From assembly GCA_007753675.1 (NCBI GenBank), contig CP036432.1, forward strand, positions 4,562,394 through 4,626,393: a stretch of DNA of 64,000 nucleotides, written 5' to 3'. Below the pieces are notes generated by a model. It saw only the letters and a program-made list of their open reading frames with translations, was not told the DNA's origin and did not search any database. A program made the position numbers and the translations under genes. The number at the start of each line of letters is the position of its first letter. Position 1 is the first letter of the stretch. Source of the stretch: Stieleria magnilauensis. GTDB taxonomy: Bacteria > Planctomycetota > Planctomycetia > Pirellulales > Pirellulaceae. Positions 62,351 through 64,000 of this stretch are shown in pieces.

Positions 62351-63652
62351 CAGCTCGCGGATCGAGAGTCCACGGAACTGGACCGCGTCACCGTGACCGG
62401 CGAATCCGAAGTGTCCCTTCTTTCGGTCCTTGCCCGGATGGGCGCTGTCGGCCATGTAGTCGGTGATCTGCGACAGGTCCGTCTTCAAGATCACGGTGCC
62501 ATTGAGTTCGACCGTGATGGTGCTGCCATCGACGGTAACCTCTTGAAAATTCCACTCGCCGACCGGACGCAAGAATCCTCGTGTCGCCGCCGCCATGCCA
62601 TAGGCCGAACCGTGGTATTGGCGTTCGTCCAGCTTGGCATACTTAGGATGCGTGTTGTCGAGCACTTGCAACTCACACATCGCCTGGTAGGCCGGGTTGC
62701 CTTCCAGCGGTGCGCGAATCGCCAGTCCGTTGTTGCCGCCGGGCGGCAAGCGGAATTCGAGTCGTGCGACGAAGTTGGCGTACTCGTTTTCGGTCAACAA
62801 GTTTCCGCCCTTGCCTTTTTTGCAACCGATCGCTCCGTCGACGACTTCATAGTTGTCGGTCGCTCCGACCCAGCCGGTCAGATCGCTGCCGTTGAAAATC
62901 GATTCGAACTGATTGGCGTTTTTTGCCGCAAGCGTATTGTTGGCCTCTTGGGTGCTCAGTTCTCTGATTTTCAGGTTTCGCCAACGAATCTCACCGCCGT
63001 GCGTTTGCAATTCGATCGGACCGCTGACAAACAGCGGCGATTGGCGGTCCCAAAAATTCTCCATGATCGCATGGTCGACGACCATCTGATCGTTCAGCCA
63101 AACCGTCGTCCGCGCACCGATCTGCAGAACGCGAACCGAGTTCCACTGGCCGAATGGTTTGTCGGCATGGACCAACGGATCTTTGCCCGGGGCACCCGCG
63201 CTGTTATTCCAAAGCCCACCGCTTCCCTTGTCGGCACCAAGTTTGAACTTGGCGGTTTCGGTGGAGTCCCAGATTTGAACTTGCGGGGTTCCCTTCAAAT
63301 AGATTCCGCTGTCGGCCAGCGGGACGGTCTTGTACTCCAGATACAACTCATAGTCACGGTAGTCTTGATTGGTGACCAGGTAAGCGCCGTGTCCGTCGTT
63401 GACCAGTTCACCGTTTTCGACGCGCCAGTGCTTTTCGGCATCGGCTTGCCACTCGGCCAGCTTTGCGCTGCGCTCTTCCTCGGACATTTCGGCCAACTTG
63501 ATCGGGCTGAAATGGGGACGCCCGTGCCAGCCCTCCAGGTTCTCGCCGTTGAACAGCGGCTGGAAGGCATCGGGAGATTCGGCCTGTGTGACCGGTGGCA
63601 TCGTGACGAAGGCTGCGATCGCGGCAGCAAAGACCAGGCGGGTGAGTTTCAT
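62348..63652 (-). CDS. Secreted protein with two DUF1080 domains
   Basis: This 434-aa protein has a signal peptide (MKLTRLVFAAAIAAFVTMPP) and two DUF1080 (3-keto-disaccharide hydrolase) domains, at about residues 26-215 (QPLFNGENLEGWHG ... GPIELQTHGGEIRWRNLKIR) and 235-430 (ESIFNGSDLTGWVGATDNYE ... GHGDAVQFRGLSIREL). The fold is concanavalin-like. The family acts on glycans or 3-keto sugars in planctomycetes, but this protein's substrate is unknown. ATG 63652 starts the signal; the frame runs to 63712. Confidence 0.88.
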   Translation of the reverse strand: MKLTRLVFAAAIAAFVTMPPVTQAESPDAFQPLFNGENLEGWHGRPHFSPIKLAEMSEEERSAKLAEWQADAEKHWRVENGELVNDGHGAYLVTNQDYRDYELYLEYKTVPLADSGIYLKGTPQVQIWDSTETAKFKLGADKGSGGLWNNSAGAPGKDPLVHADKPFGQWNSVRVLQIGARTTVWLNDQMVVDHAIMENFWDRQSPLFVSGPIELQTHGGEIRWRNLKIRELSTQEANNTLAAKNANQFESIFNGSDLTGWVGATDNYEVVDGAIGCKKGKGGNLLTENEYANFVARLEFRLPPGGNNGLAIRAPLEGNPAYQAMCELQVLDNTHPKYAKLDERQYHGSAYGMAAATRGFLRPVGEWNFQEVTVDGSTITVELNGTVILKTDLSQITDYMADSAHPGKDRKKGHFGFAGHGDAVQFRGLSIREL

Positions 63653-63742
63653 GGTGGGATTGATGTCTAGCGGGTAGAGAACTGGAAGGTCGATATAATA
63701 ACCAAACTTCACGTCAACAGTCCGAGCTTCAACGACAGGGCG

Positions 63743-64000
63743 TTAAAAATCGCGTCGTGCGAAGTAAACGCACGAAAGCGTTAGCATAACGGCCAAGAAC
63801 AGGCTGCAACTGACGACCGGGCGAACGATTTTCAGCTGCACCACCTCCTGCTCGTCGTTGGCCACGTCGCCGATCGCGAAGGACGTCTTACCGCTCACCA
63901 ACGCCGCGACGGTCTGGCTCAATTCCCCCGTCTGCGGTGTCAGCGTTCGCAACGGCGTGATGACGTATCGATCAACACTCCGCCAACTGGTCAGGGAGGG
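63743..64000 (-). CDS. Partial CDS, C-terminus of ABC-2-type permease
   Basis: The frame is open from 64000 down to 63743, so the start lies beyond the right edge. About 85 residues are visible: a hydrophilic stretch, then one hydrophobic helix SCSLFLAVMLTLSCVYFARR and a short DF end. A final helix ending in Y/F-F-x-R-R-D is common in ABC-2 permeases. The identification is tentative because the conserved part is missing. The next gene on this strand, the DUF1080 protein, starts 90 bp downstream. Confidence 0.5.
   Translation of the reverse strand, partial: PSLTSWRSVDRYVITPLRTLTPQTGELSQTVAALVSGKTSFAIGDVANDEQEVVQLKIVRPVVSCSLFLAVMLTLSCVYFARRDF

Noticed and set aside
1..64000. tRNA, rRNA or prophage genes
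   Set aside because: I looked for them in the intergenic stretches and saw nothing convincing, though a covariance-model scan was not possible.

Overview
The window looks like a chromosomal segment of a planctomycete, most probably a marine member of the Pirellulaceae (Rhodopirellula/Stieleria-like). The basis is gene content: a PSCyt1-DUF1549-DUF1553 protein followed by a DUF1501 protein, DUF1080, DUF1571, a Tat-signal Gfo/Idh/MocA protein, many secreted or lipoprotein TPR/LRR/HEAT-like proteins, and many dispersed palindromic repeats between genes. Composition is moderately GC-rich throughout. No rRNA, tRNA, CRISPR array or prophage was recognised. The genus call is inference, since no database could be searched.

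Layout. 1-4393: a cut-off Tat-type gene, then a seven-heme cytochrome c translationally coupled to a TPR lipoprotein, then a membrane-anchored VWA protein. 4507-7872: two glycosyltransferases and a methyltransferase (surface polysaccharide). 8124-10981: a ROK sugar kinase overlapping lepA, with a good sigma70-like promoter. 11089-12495: an O-antigen ligase-like protein. 12742-14603: a palindromic repeat cut in two by an intact-ended IS1182-family element. 14601-16485: rarA and a DUF1499 protein. 16562-23049: the planctomycete cytochrome/DUF1501 pair and an APC permease. 23203-29211: an HTH-headed protein, a methyltransferase, a hypothetical protein, PPi-dependent phosphofructokinase and a lone EboE-like TIM barrel. 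29329-39044: a cytosine deaminase-like enzyme, an M1 peptidase with DUF6702, a tightly overlapping CinA-like/RluA/Moco-carrier group, and a SEC-C/TPR protein followed by ribD. 39072-39387: four tandem palindromic repeats. 39659-46685: secreted proteins, a Gfo/Idh/MocA oxidoreductase and a Cys-rich lipoprotein. 47157-49509: serine acetyltransferase and an iron-type alcohol dehydrogenase. 49785-53082: a LolD/LolE-type ABC pair and a lone cytochrome oxidase subunit III. 53255-58954: a GNAT-like protein, small TPR protein, recO, BamD-like lipoprotein, a seven-unit 108-bp repeat array, lptE and folP. 59232-64000: gyrA, a double-DUF1080 protein and the tail of an ABC-2 permease.

Common themes are outer-membrane biogenesis (BamD-like, LptE, LolD/LolE, O-antigen ligase, glycosyltransferases), DNA maintenance (RarA, RecO, GyrA) and cofactor synthesis (RibD, FolP). 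Several groups are coupled by 4-bp ATGA or similar stop/start overlaps.

The most unusual feature is the 108-bp by 7 array at 56765-57490. It keeps the lptE reading frame open from an ATG 15 nt after the BamD-like gene down to the lipoprotein signal peptide. The same palindrome occurs at other loci here and is the target of the IS1182-family insertion. This recalls the in-frame palindromic elements of Rickettsia, but whether the repeats are translated cannot be decided from sequence alone.
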